Shown: positions 35,915-43,901 of the stretch, in pieces
How positions within the stretch are numbered: position 1 is the stretch's first letter
How the letters are laid out: every line of letters starts with the position of its first letter
Assembly (NCBI RefSeq): GCF_000685035.1
Contig: NZ_BAYB01000031.1
Location: forward strand, 1-64,000
Direction of reading: 5' to 3'
DNA: 64,000 bases
DNA from: Paraburkholderia ferrariae NBRC 106233
GTDB taxonomy: Bacteria > Pseudomonadota > Gammaproteobacteria > Burkholderiales > Burkholderiaceae
Notes under the pieces: generated by a model
Seen by the model: only the letters and a program-made list of their open reading frames with translations
What the model was told of the DNA's origin: nothing
Database searches by the model: none
Position numbers and translations under genes: made by a program

Positions 35915-36050
35915 GCGAGCTTGCCGATAGTCGCGTGCCCCGGCGATTACGCGTGAATCGCGGCAAAACGTGGGGCAGGATCGCGCGGGGAGGGAACGGC
36001 GAGGGGCCAGGCGGGGATGGTGCGGCCCCTTGAAAAAGGGGCCACGGAGC

Positions 36051-36944
36051 TTATCGGGCGGTGGGTTCGAGCTTCGAGAGCAGCGCGGCGAACACCTCGC
36101 GCAACGCTGTCTTGCCGAAGCGCTGCTCGCTGCGGCCGCTTTCCACATCGATTTTGCCGGTGTTGTAGACGTCGTAAAGATCGGTGATGAGATGCGCGTG
36201 ATTTTCGCCGAGCCCCGCGCGCATGAGCGTGGCCGTCCACGACTCGCGCGGCAACGCACGCGCGGCGATTGCCACGCCGCTGACTTCGCCAAGCGTGGCG
36301 GCGATGTCGCTCACGCTGATGCGCCGCGGACCTTCGATGCTGACTATTCGTATCGCTTCGGCGCTTGGGGTTTCGAGCAGCAGTGCCGCCGCCGCTTCGC
36401 CCACGTCCTGGGCCGCCACGGTGGGAATGCGGCGGCTGAGGGGGGCGTGGAAGCTCGGCAGCACACCGCTTGCCACGGCGACCGGCAGGATGCGCGCCCA
36501 GTTGTGCATGTGCTCGGCCGAACGAAGGAATATCACGTGTCGCGCGACTTCGGCGAGCCTTCGTTCGAGGTGGTGAAAGAGGCTGGTGATGCCGGTGTTC
36601 GTCGGCAGTTCGGCACCGTAGTCCGAGATGGCGAGCAGGATGGCAGGGGGATTGGCGCGCAGTGCGGCGGCGGCGACGTCGATCATCCGGCGCATCGTGA
36701 CGCCGGGGTGCGCGTCGCCCACGGGCACGGGGCACAACATCTGCACGGCGTGGGCGCCCTCGATGGCCGCGGCGACCGAAGCGGGGTCGGTCAGGTCCGC
36801 GAGGGCGATTTCGCAGCCCAGTGCCGCGAGGTCGGCGCCCTGCTCGGCGCGGCGCACGACGGCGCGCACCGGCTGTCCGGCCTGGCGTAGTGCAGTGGCG
36901 CTCGCGTGCCCGGCGTTGCCTGCTGCTCCGAATATGACAAACAT
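36051..36944 (-). CDS. NmrA-family NAD(P)-binding protein
   Basis: A 297-residue atypical short-chain dehydrogenase. The Rossmann start is FVIFGAAGNAGHASATALRQAG (GxxGxxG-type), followed by VRAVVRR, typical for NADP preference, and DLTDPASVAAAIEGAHAVQMLCPV. Members of this group act as NADPH sensors or as azo- or quinone reductases. It is transcribed divergently from an AraC regulator with a 180-bp gap. A stem GGCCCCTT/AAGGGGCC (36024-36043) follows its stop, without a U tract. Confidence 0.84.
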   Translation of the reverse strand: MFVIFGAAGNAGHASATALRQAGQPVRAVVRRAEQGADLAALGCEIALADLTDPASVAAAIEGAHAVQMLCPVPVGDAHPGVTMRRMIDVAAAALRANPPAILLAISDYGAELPTNTGITSLFHHLERRLAEVARHVIFLRSAEHMHNWARILPVAVASGVLPSFHAPLSRRIPTVAAQDVGEAAAALLLETPSAEAIRIVSIEGPRRISVSDIAATLGEVSGVAIAARALPRESWTATLMRAGLGENHAHLITDLYDVYNTGKIDVESGRSEQRFGKTALREVFAALLSKLEPTAR

Positions 36945-37124
36945 GAGTCGATCCTCGTGAGTGGAGTGGGCTTCATCATAGAAACGCGGAATCGGCAGGG
37001 CGCGCAGAAAAGGATGAAAATGCGCGGGAAAGGATGGGGCGTCTGGAGGGCTTTACCTGGACCGCTGGACCGTGGGCTCATTAGACTGGGCACCGGCAGC
37101 GCACGATCTGGCAAAGGAGCGGCA

Positions 37125-37991
37125 ATGAACGCAGCGAGTGGGGATTCGAACCGGCAAGCCGGAGCGCGCACGAGCCTCCGGTCGAGCACACCGCTGGGCT
37201 GGCAAGGATTCGGCGCGGAACTGCTGGCGATTTCGGCGGGGCGGCATCGTATTCCCGCCGCGGATCATCACCGGATCGGCGTGCATATCGGCGCGCCGGT
37301 GCGTGCCAACTGCACGTGCGATGGCCGGCGCGTGGCACGCCTGCAGGCGCCGGGCGATGCCGACGTCGTGCCGGCGGGACTGGACGGCGAGTGGACCGAC
37401 GACGCCGATTGCACGATCCTGCGCGTGTGGTTCGAAGACCCCTTCGTTCGCGCGGTTTCCGCGCGGCTGGAGAACCGGCAGGCGCGCGCGGGCATTACGC
37501 CGCGCTTGCAGGTGCGCGATCCCCGCCTGCAATATCTTGCCGCCACGCTCCAGGCCGAACTCGAAGCGGGCGAGGCGTCGGACCCGCTCTTCGCCGAAAG
37601 TATTGCCACGGCCATCGTGGTGCGATTGCTCGACGGCACGCCGCCTGCCGGCCGCCGGCGTGTGACGCTCGCGCCGCGGGCAGCCGCACGGGTGACCGAT
37701 TACATCGAAGCCCGTCTCGACGAACGCCTCACGCTGGGCGAACTGGCCGCGCTCGTCGATTTGAGCGTGCCGCATTTCAAGGTGCTTTTTCGCGAAACGC
37801 TGGGCTTGCCCGTGCATCAGTACGTCGTGCGCCGCCGGGTGGAGCGTGCCCGGGATCTGCTGATCGAAGGGCGCCTGAGCATGAGCCAGATTGCGCTCGA
37901 AGCAGGGTTCGCGCATCAAAGCCATATGGCGCACTGGATGAACCGTGTGCTCGGCGTGGCGCCTCGCGATATCGTGAGGGATGCGAAATAG
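37125..37991 (+). CDS. AraC-family transcriptional regulator
   Basis: A 288-residue regulator. The C-terminal double helix-turn-helix spans about residues 190-285 (RLTLGELAALVDLSVPHFKVLFRETLGLPVHQYVVRRRVERARDLL and MSQIALEAGFAHQSHMAHWMNRVLGVAPRD). The N-terminal half is cupin-like and probably senses a small molecule. GGAG lies 8 bp before the ATG at 37125; the open frame extends upstream through the promoter of the NmrA gene, which I discount. It probably regulates the divergent NmrA-type gene. Confidence 0.88.
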   Translation: MNAASGDSNRQAGARTSLRSSTPLGWQGFGAELLAISAGRHRIPAADHHRIGVHIGAPVRANCTCDGRRVARLQAPGDADVVPAGLDGEWTDDADCTILRVWFEDPFVRAVSARLENRQARAGITPRLQVRDPRLQYLAATLQAELEAGEASDPLFAESIATAIVVRLLDGTPPAGRRRVTLAPRAAARVTDYIEARLDERLTLGELAALVDLSVPHFKVLFRETLGLPVHQYVVRRRVERARDLLIEGRLSMSQIALEAGFAHQSHMAHWMNRVLGVAPRDIVRDAK

Positions 37992-38282
37992 TTGGCATTC
38001 GCGGATTGCCGTTACGCTTCCATCCGCAGCAGGCTGTGTTGACTCCCGCCGGCGGCGCGATTCCCGCGCCCCACCCCGCCTGACTTCTCCCCTGCGGCTA
38101 CGCCGCGATCCGTTCTCCCCGATCGAACGCGCCCACCTTAAACGTTTCTTCATTTTCCTGCGGATTTAACGCGAAACACGCCCCTCTATCCTTGCCTCAC
38201 GAGTTGCAACGCGATTCGAACCGGCGCCGCGAGGCGGCCGGATGAACCCAGGCTCGGCCGGCTGGCCGCAAAGGAGAGGCAC

Positions 38283-38549
38283 ATGAAATCACTCTGGAAT
38301 GGCGCGGGTATCGCGCTCTTGTTGTCGGTATCGGCGCTCGCTCATGCACAGGGCGTCGCCAATGCACCCATCAACGCGCAGACGAATGCGCAGGCCTACG
38401 CGGCGCAGCAGGCGCAGGTGAGCTCCACCGCGCAGGCAGACCCCGCCAATGGCTCGCTCACCCGTGCGCAGGTGTACCAGCAGCTCGTGCAGGCCGAGCG
38501 CGACGGTCAATTGCAGACCCTCAACCAGACCGTGTACGCCCATCACTGA
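38283..38549 (+). CDS. DUF4148 small exported protein
   Basis: An 88-residue protein with a signal peptide (MKSLWNGAGIALLLSVSALAHA), a Gln/Ala/Asn-rich linker and a C-terminal DUF4148 segment LTRAQVYQQLVQAERDGQLQTLNQTVYAHH. That segment nearly matches KTRAQVYQELIQSEQSGQLAYLNSTLYSH in the copy at 12847. GGAGAGG lies before the start. It is monocistronic. The function of the family is unknown. Confidence 0.82.
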   Translation: MKSLWNGAGIALLLSVSALAHAQGVANAPINAQTNAQAYAAQQAQVSSTAQADPANGSLTRAQVYQQLVQAERDGQLQTLNQTVYAHH

Positions 38550-38639
38550 GCGGCCACGTTTCGCATCCGTTGCGGAAAAAAGACGGCCGCGAGCCGCGAC
38601 GGAATCCGCCTGGCGGCCGATTACCCGAGTTTCAATCTC

Positions 38640-38795
38640 ATGAAATCACGTATCGTTTCTTATATTTTGCGTGCGGCTGTTTGTGCCGTCGCGGTGGCCG
38701 CGGTGTCCGGCTGCGCGAGCCTGCATCCGCAGCCCAACGGCCCCGGCGACTGTGTCGGTCCGCCCGACTTCTGCGTACCGTTCTTCGGCTCCTGA
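38640..38795 (+). CDS. Small lipoprotein, 51 residues
   Basis: Short frame MKSRIVSYILRAAVCAVAVA followed by AVSGC, a clear lipobox with the lipidated Cys at residue 25, then ASLHPQPNGPGDCVGPPDFC and a C-terminal VPFFGS. The mature part is only 27 residues and has two more Cys. No strong ribosome site is seen, but the signal and lipobox are unlikely by chance. It lies 90 bp after the DUF4148 gene on the same strand, so the two could share a transcript. Function unknown; envelope location is inferred from the lipobox. Confidence 0.68.
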   Translation: MKSRIVSYILRAAVCAVAVAAVSGCASLHPQPNGPGDCVGPPDFCVPFFGS

Positions 38796-38909
38796 GCGTT
38801 ACCTCGGGGTTGCCGCTGAACCTGGCCTGGACAGCGCGGCGCCGCTCGTGACGGCGCGCGCTCGTTGTGCGCGCACCGCGCGAGCAACGCCGCGCATGAC
38901 GATGCCGGC

Positions 38910-39962
38910 CTAGCCGACTTCCACTTCGTCCAGTTTCTTGACGCGGTAGACGATGAACGAGACGACCCAGGCCGCGGCAAAAATCCCGATGATGCCGTAG
39001 CCAAGCAGACCGAAATTGTTGTTGAGGTCGTTCATGCGGTCCCAGAACCAGCCCTGCAGGTTCAACTCCCCGGCGATCAATCCCAGCGTTTCAATGCCGC
39101 CGATCAGGATTGCCACGGCGGCGGAGACGATCGTGATGGTGAGGTTGTAGTAGAGCTTGCGGATCGGCTTCACGAAGGCCCAGCCGTAGGCGCCGAGCAT
39201 GAGGATGCCGTCGGTCGTGTCGATCAGCGACATGCCGGCCGAGAACAGCGCGGGAAACGCGAGGATCGACCAGAGCGGCAATCCCTTGCTGGCTTCGGTT
39301 GCGGCGACGGTGAGCAGGCTCACCTCGGTCACCGTGTCGAAGCCCAGTCCGAACAGGAACCCCACCGGCAGCATGTGCCAGCTCTGGCTGACGAGCCGGA
39401 AGAGCGGCCTCAACAGACGGGCAATCAGGCCGCGGTTGTTGAGCAGGATGTTGAGGCTGTCGTCGTTGTAGTCGCCGCCGCGGCGCACATGGCGATAGGT
39501 TCGATACACGTCGCGGGCCACCACGAGGTTCAGAATTGCCATCGCCAGCAGGAAAGCGCCCGACACGAGCGTGCCGACAATGCCCGCGACATTGTTGAAC
39601 GAATCGAAGCCGCTCTGCAGGCTCATCACCGTGGCGGCGATGACCACCGTGGCGATGAGCAGCACCAGCGAATGGCCGATGGAAAAGAAAAAGCCAACCC
39701 CCACGGGGTGCTTGCCCTCCTGCATCAGCTTGCGCGTGACGTTGTCGATCGCGGCGATATGGTCGGCGTCCACCGCATGGCGCAGACCGAAGCCATAAGC
39801 GAGCAACGCGGTGCCGAGCAGGACCGGGCGATAATGGAATGCGACGAGCGCCCAGGCCCAGGCGCCCAGGTTGATGGCGATGAGAAAAACGTAAATGCCG
39901 ATGACCTTGCCGCGGACATCGGTGGAACTGTCGTTGAAAACGTGTTTTAAAGCGCTGAGCAT
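38910..39962 (-). CDS. NiCoT-family nickel/cobalt transporter
   Basis: Inner-membrane secondary transporter of 350 residues with about eight helices. It has the family signature GLRHAVDADHIAAIDNVTRKL in helix 2, FFFSIGHSLVLL and the later LFGLGFDTVTEVSLL segment with its metal ligands. A cobalamin riboswitch sits in its 5' leader, which argues that it imports cobalt for B12 rather than nickel for urease or hydrogenase. The GGAGG ribosome site lies at 39970-39974 and can be sequestered. It is monocistronic in the window. Confidence 0.92.
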   Translation of the reverse strand: MLSALKHVFNDSSTDVRGKVIGIYVFLIAINLGAWAWALVAFHYRPVLLGTALLAYGFGLRHAVDADHIAAIDNVTRKLMQEGKHPVGVGFFFSIGHSLVLLIATVVIAATVMSLQSGFDSFNNVAGIVGTLVSGAFLLAMAILNLVVARDVYRTYRHVRRGGDYNDDSLNILLNNRGLIARLLRPLFRLVSQSWHMLPVGFLFGLGFDTVTEVSLLTVAATEASKGLPLWSILAFPALFSAGMSLIDTTDGILMLGAYGWAFVKPIRKLYYNLTITIVSAAVAILIGGIETLGLIAGELNLQGWFWDRMNDLNNNFGLLGYGIIGIFAAAWVVSFIVYRVKKLDEVEVG

Positions 39963-40015
39963 GGTTCTGCCTCCAGTGGCGTTCGTCTCAGCAAACCGGC
40001 TCAGGCAGCAGAACC
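39963..40015 (-). promoter_or_regulatory. Ribosome-site sequestering hairpin of the riboswitch
   Basis: The ribosome site region (plus-strand 39963-39974, minus-strand GGAGGCAGAACC) pairs at 11 of 12 positions, including one G-U pair, with the minus-strand segment GGTTCTGCTGCC (40004-40015). This is a plausible off-state that blocks translation of the transporter. Confidence 0.6.
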
Positions 40016-40059
40016 TGAACCTTCACCGGGGCACCCCGCCCGATGCGTATGCGTCGACG

Positions 40060-40240
40060 CCGTTCGATGGCAGGTCTCCTGGCTCGCGGGTCGACGCCCA
40101 TTGCCGGCCTTCCCGGTTTCCCAGTGGCCCTTCTGGCATGGACTCGCCGCTCACAGTTGCGGGGGCAGCCGCAGACTCGAGGCGCTGGCGCCTCTACTGC
40201 GTTCCCTTTTGATCCCGTCGCCGGGAACCATCAGCGCGAA
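40060..40240 (-). ncRNA. Cobalamin riboswitch
   Basis: On the minus strand the conserved landmarks of the adenosylcobalamin aptamer appear in order: GGTTCCCGGC, GGGAACGCAG, CCCCCGCAACTGT, and the B12 box GCCAGGAGACCTGCC (plus-strand 40069-40083). Spacing between them, about 180 nt in total, is normal. It lies about 100 nt upstream of the NiCoT transporter. Binding of cobalamin should shut off transporter synthesis. Confidence 0.93.
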
Positions 40241-40454
40241 AGCGTAAGGGGCTGTGCTTTGCGGCGTCAACTGTTTCGTCCATCGGCGCGACACGCTATC
40301 GACAGAACCGCCTCCGAGGGGGGCTATTCGAGGGTAAATGAAAGCACATGGAAGGTAATCGAAGGCATGGTGATTGCGAGCGCATCGACTTGCGCTGCGA
40401 GGCGGACATGAAGCACGGTCACTTGACACGCCCGTTAAACATGTGCAATCTGCA

Positions 40455-40473
40455 TATGTGCATTATGCACATA
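40455..40473. promoter_or_regulatory. MarR operator
   Basis: Perfect palindrome TATGTGCA-TTA-TGCACATA ending 11 bp before the MarR start. A related half-site pair ATGTGCA/TGCATAT occurs just upstream (40441-40457). The position fits autorepression of the marR-MFS operon. Confidence 0.72.
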
Positions 40474-40484
40474 TAGGATCGAAC

Positions 40485-41021
40485 ATGACGGAGCGTCCGG
40501 AAAACCTCCTTGGCGTGCTCGCGCTGCTGATCGTGGACGATCTGCAGGCCGCCGGCGAGGAAGAAACCAATGCCGCCGGCCTCACGGCCCGCTCGATTCT
40601 CAATGCCGTTCACATGTACCCGGGCTGCACGATCGAGGAACTGCGTACGGCTGTCGGTCTCTCGCATCCGGCGACAGTGCGGGCTGTGGCGGGCCTCGTC
40701 GAGGCGGAACTCGTGAAGAAAGGCCCCGGTGCGGACCGGCGCGCCGTGTCGCTCACACTCACCGCGGCCGGGCAGCGCGCCGTGGATCGCACACTGGCGA
40801 GCCGCAAGGCCATCCTCGAACGGCTCACGCGTCATCTGAACGCGCGCGAGCGCCAGCAGCTGGACGCCCTGCTGCTCAAGATGCTCTGGAGCGAAACGCG
40901 TGATCCTGCGCACGCCATGCAGTTGTGCCGGCTCTGCGACGAAGCTCCGTGCCTGGCCGCGGGCTGTCCCGTCGAATGCCGCTCGGAAGGGCTGCCCATG
41001 CCTGTGGGGCGCGCGAAATGA
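40485..41021 (+). CDS. MarR-family regulator with Cys-rich C-terminus
   Basis: A 178-residue regulator. The winged helix covers ARSILNAVHMYPGCTIEELRTAVGLSHPATVRAVAGLVEAELVKKGPGADRRAVSLTLTAAG, a typical MarR core. The C-terminus after the dimerisation helix has CRLCDEAPCLAAGCPVECR, five Cys in nineteen residues, which could hold zinc or an iron-sulfur cluster or sense oxidants. The start at 40485 is set by the winged-helix length; upstream open frame is non-conserved. Its TGA overlaps the MFS start (ATGA), so the two are an operon, and a perfect palindrome lies just upstream. Confidence 0.87.
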   Translation: MTERPENLLGVLALLIVDDLQAAGEEETNAAGLTARSILNAVHMYPGCTIEELRTAVGLSHPATVRAVAGLVEAELVKKGPGADRRAVSLTLTAAGQRAVDRTLASRKAILERLTRHLNARERQQLDALLLKMLWSETRDPAHAMQLCRLCDEAPCLAAGCPVECRSEGLPMPVGRAK

Positions 41022-42256
41022 ACGCGCCCGCGCGCCTGCCCTGGCGTTCCATTGTCGCGCTCAATACCGTTTCGCTTCTCGCGCAGCTCGGTCAGTTCGG
41101 CGTGGGGTTTGCGGTGGTGCCGCAATGGCTTGCGCAGCGCGGCTTCGGTATCACGCAGCTCGGCAGCTTCGCTTCGGTGCAGTGGGCCGGCATGCTCGCG
41201 GGCATTCTGGCTGCGCCTATGCTCGCGAGGGGGCTTGGCGCGCGCTGCGCGGTGTTCGGCGGGCTCGCCGCAAGCGTGGCCGCCTTCGCCGCGCTCGCCA
41301 CATGGCGCTGGCCGCTCGCGCTTGTGCCGGGTTTTTTGCTGGGCTTCGGCGTGGGCGTGCGATGGATCGCCAACGAGACCTGGCTCTTTCGCCTCATACC
41401 CGAAGAGATGAGTGGCCGCTTCGTGGGCGCGCACGAGACGCTCATCGCGATCGCGGGGCTGCTCGGGCCGGCCGTGGCCCTGCTCGACGGCGCACGCGGC
41501 GCAACCGCGCTCTGGATCGGTGCGCTTGTGACCGCGATGGCCGGGCTGCCGCTGTTCGTGGCCTCGCTGCGCGCGCCGGCGGCAGTCGCACCGGCGCCGC
41601 CGGCGGGCATAGAAGCGGTTTTATCTTCGTTGCCTCGCACGGCCGATATTGCACTGCGGCTCGGGCTCCTCGCCGCGGCGGTGGCGGGCCTCGGCGACGG
41701 CGCGTTATACGGGCTCATGGCCAAGTTCTGCGAAGGCAACGGCCTTGGCGCCACCCCCTGCGCGCTGCTGCTGGTGTGCCTCGGGCTGGGCGGCGCGATC
41801 GGGCAGTACCCGGTAGGCTGGGCCGCCGATCGCTGCGGCGTGCTGGCGACCACGACCGCGTGCGGCGTGGCGGGTGCGGCGGCGGCCGTGGCGCTTGCCC
41901 TTGCGGGCGGCCGCTTCGCGTTGGCCGTGCCGGCCATGCTCGTGCTCGGCGTCGCCAGCAATGCGTTTCTCACGCTCGCCTGCATCACCGTTGCCGCGGC
42001 GCCGCGCGCCCAGATCGATCGGCGCATGCGGGCGGTCTCCGTCGTCTTCACGCTCGGCTCCATCTCCGGGCCGCTCCTCGCCGCGCAGACCATGGCGCGC
42101 CTGGGCGCGAACCTGCTCATGTGGCAAATCGCGTTTGTCTGCGTCACCCTGTGCGCCTATGCTCTGGGCGTGCGGCATGGTCTCTCGGCACCGGCCGCGC
42201 AGAAGCACCGCAACGGTGCGGCGCCGGACCCGCGCCGGGGCGCGACGGCAAGCTGA
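41018..42256 (+). CDS. MFS transporter
   Basis: Inner-membrane exporter-like protein of 412 residues with about twelve hydrophobic segments (for example IVALNTVSLLAQLGQFGVGFAVV and LVPGFLLGFGVGVRWIANETWLF). The loop between helices 2 and 3 is a weak version of the MFS motif (LARGLGARCAVFGGL). The C-terminal half has the matching YPVGWAADRCGVLAT. It is coupled to the MarR gene, so its expression probably depends on the MarR ligand. Substrate is unknown. Confidence 0.87.
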   Translation: MNAPARLPWRSIVALNTVSLLAQLGQFGVGFAVVPQWLAQRGFGITQLGSFASVQWAGMLAGILAAPMLARGLGARCAVFGGLAASVAAFAALATWRWPLALVPGFLLGFGVGVRWIANETWLFRLIPEEMSGRFVGAHETLIAIAGLLGPAVALLDGARGATALWIGALVTAMAGLPLFVASLRAPAAVAPAPPAGIEAVLSSLPRTADIALRLGLLAAAVAGLGDGALYGLMAKFCEGNGLGATPCALLLVCLGLGGAIGQYPVGWAADRCGVLATTTACGVAGAAAAVALALAGGRFALAVPAMLVLGVASNAFLTLACITVAAAPRAQIDRRMRAVSVVFTLGSISGPLLAAQTMARLGANLLMWQIAFVCVTLCAYALGVRHGLSAPAAQKHRNGAAPDPRRGATAS

Positions 42257-42434
42257 GCGTTTCTACCAGCCTGCCGCCGCCATCCGGTCATCTGGCTGCC
42301 CTATGCCCGTGCTACCCTTGCAGCGCCTCAGGCGAGGCGATGCGCCGCGCCGCGCCGCAGCGCTGGCGAACGCCTTACCGGCAGCTTTGTGTTCGGGTTT
42401 TCCCTACCCAAATCAACAACAGGAATAAACACAG

Positions 42435-43781
42435 ATGAACAGGCACGACAATGGGCGCAAGACTCCGCGCGGGGCATGGCGGGTTCTGGCGACCGGCATG
42501 CTGCTTGCCGGCAGCATTCAGGCCGCACATGCCGCTACCGAAATTCAGTTCTGGCATGCTATGGAGTCCGAACTGGGCGAGCGCGTGAATGCCATCGCCG
42601 ATCAGTTCAACGCTTCGCAAAGCGAGTACAAGATCGTTCCGGTGTTCAAGGGCACCTACGACCAGACGCTGGCGGCCGGCATTGCCGCCTATCGCAGCGG
42701 CGACGCGCCGGCGATCCTGCAGGTCTACGAAGTCGGCACCGCGACGATGATGCAGGCGAAGAAGGCCGTGATCCCGGTCTACGACGTGATGAAGAACGCG
42801 GGCGTGCCGCTCGACGAAAAGGACTTCGTGCCGACCATCGCCAGCTACTACAGCGACGCGAAGACGGGCCACCTCGTTTCGATGCCGTTCAACAGCTCGA
42901 CGCCGGTGCTCTACTACAACCGCGACGCGTTCAAGAAAGCCGGCCTCAACCCCGACGAGCCGCCGAAAACCTGGCCCGAAGTCGCCGCCGATGCGGCGAA
43001 GCTGAAGGCCTCCGGCATGACCTGCGGCTTCACGACGGGCTGGCAGGGCTGGATCCAGATCGAGAACTACAGCGCGTGGCATGCGGCGCCGATCGCGACG
43101 CTCAACAACGGTTTCGATGGCACCGGTGCGCAACTGGAAATCAACAAGCCGCTGCAGGTCGCGCATATCGCCTTCCTGCAGAACATGGTGAAGCAGGGCA
43201 CGTTCACTTACGTGGGCCGCAAGGACGAGGCGACGGCCAAGTTCTATAGCGGCGACTGCGGCATCATGATGGGTTCTTCGGGCGCGCTTGCGAACGTGCA
43301 GAAGTATGCGAAGTTCCAGTACGGCACGGGCATGATGCCCTACGACCCGAGCGTGAAGGGGGCGCCGCAGAATGCGATCATCGGCGGTGCGAGCCTGTGG
43401 GTGCTGGCGGGCAAGAACCCCGAGGTCTACAAGGGCGTGGCGAAGTTCCTGGCTTACCTGAGCTCGCCGGCCGTGGCCGCGAAGTGGCACCAGGACACCG
43501 GCTATCTGCCGGTCACGAAGGCCGCTTACGACCTCACGCGCCAGCAGGGCTTCTACGAGAAGCATCCGGGCGCCGACACCGCCACGCGCCAGATGCTCAA
43601 CAAACCGCCGCTGCCGTACACGAAGGGCCTGCGTCTTGGCAACATGCCGCAGATCCGTACGGTGATGGACGAGGAGCTGGAGCAGGTGTGGATCGGGACG
43701 AAGACGCCGCAACAGGCGCTGGATTCGGCCAACGCGCGCGGCAACGAACTGCTGCGCCGCTTCGAGCAGCAGGGCGGTTGA
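42435..43781 (+). CDS. ugpB: UgpB-like ABC transporter substrate-binding protein
   Basis: Periplasmic binding protein of 448 residues. The signal (RVLATGMLLAGSIQAAHA) is followed by ATEIQFWHAMESELGERVNAIADQFNASQSEYKIVPVFKGTYDQTLAAGIAAYRSG, the UgpB opening. Later come FNSSTPVLYYNRDAFKKAGL and CGIMMGSSGAL. UgpB proteins bind sn-glycerol 3-phosphate or glycerophosphodiesters. No permease or ATPase gene of this system is nearby, and the gene has its own terminator, so it is an orphan that must rely on membrane components encoded elsewhere or be a second binding protein. Confidence 0.88.
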   Translation: MNRHDNGRKTPRGAWRVLATGMLLAGSIQAAHAATEIQFWHAMESELGERVNAIADQFNASQSEYKIVPVFKGTYDQTLAAGIAAYRSGDAPAILQVYEVGTATMMQAKKAVIPVYDVMKNAGVPLDEKDFVPTIASYYSDAKTGHLVSMPFNSSTPVLYYNRDAFKKAGLNPDEPPKTWPEVAADAAKLKASGMTCGFTTGWQGWIQIENYSAWHAAPIATLNNGFDGTGAQLEINKPLQVAHIAFLQNMVKQGTFTYVGRKDEATAKFYSGDCGIMMGSSGALANVQKYAKFQYGTGMMPYDPSVKGAPQNAIIGGASLWVLAGKNPEVYKGVAKFLAYLSSPAVAAKWHQDTGYLPVTKAAYDLTRQQGFYEKHPGADTATRQMLNKPPLPYTKGLRLGNMPQIRTVMDEELEQVWIGTKTPQQALDSANARGNELLRRFEQQGG

Positions 43782-43854
43782 GTCGCTGGATCCTCGCATA
43801 GGCTTCACGCAAGCCTCACAACCTCCGGGCAACGCTTCGAAGCCTGGAAGCAAA

Positions 43855-43886
43855 ACGGCGCGAGACCTTCTCGCGCCGTTTTTTTT
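43855..43886. terminator. Bidirectional intrinsic terminator
   Basis: An 11-bp perfect stem ACGGCGCGAGA/TCTCGCGCCGT with a 3-nt loop, followed by eight T on the plus strand and by TTTT on the minus strand. It separates the convergent ugpB and acyl-CoA dehydrogenase genes. Confidence 0.9.
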
Positions 43887-43901
43887 CTCTGCACGATCGC
43901 G

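Noticed and set aside
36024..36043. GGCCCCTT/AAGGGGCC hairpin as terminator of the NmrA gene
   Set aside because: The stem is good but no U tract follows on the minus strand, so only mentioned in the gene entry.
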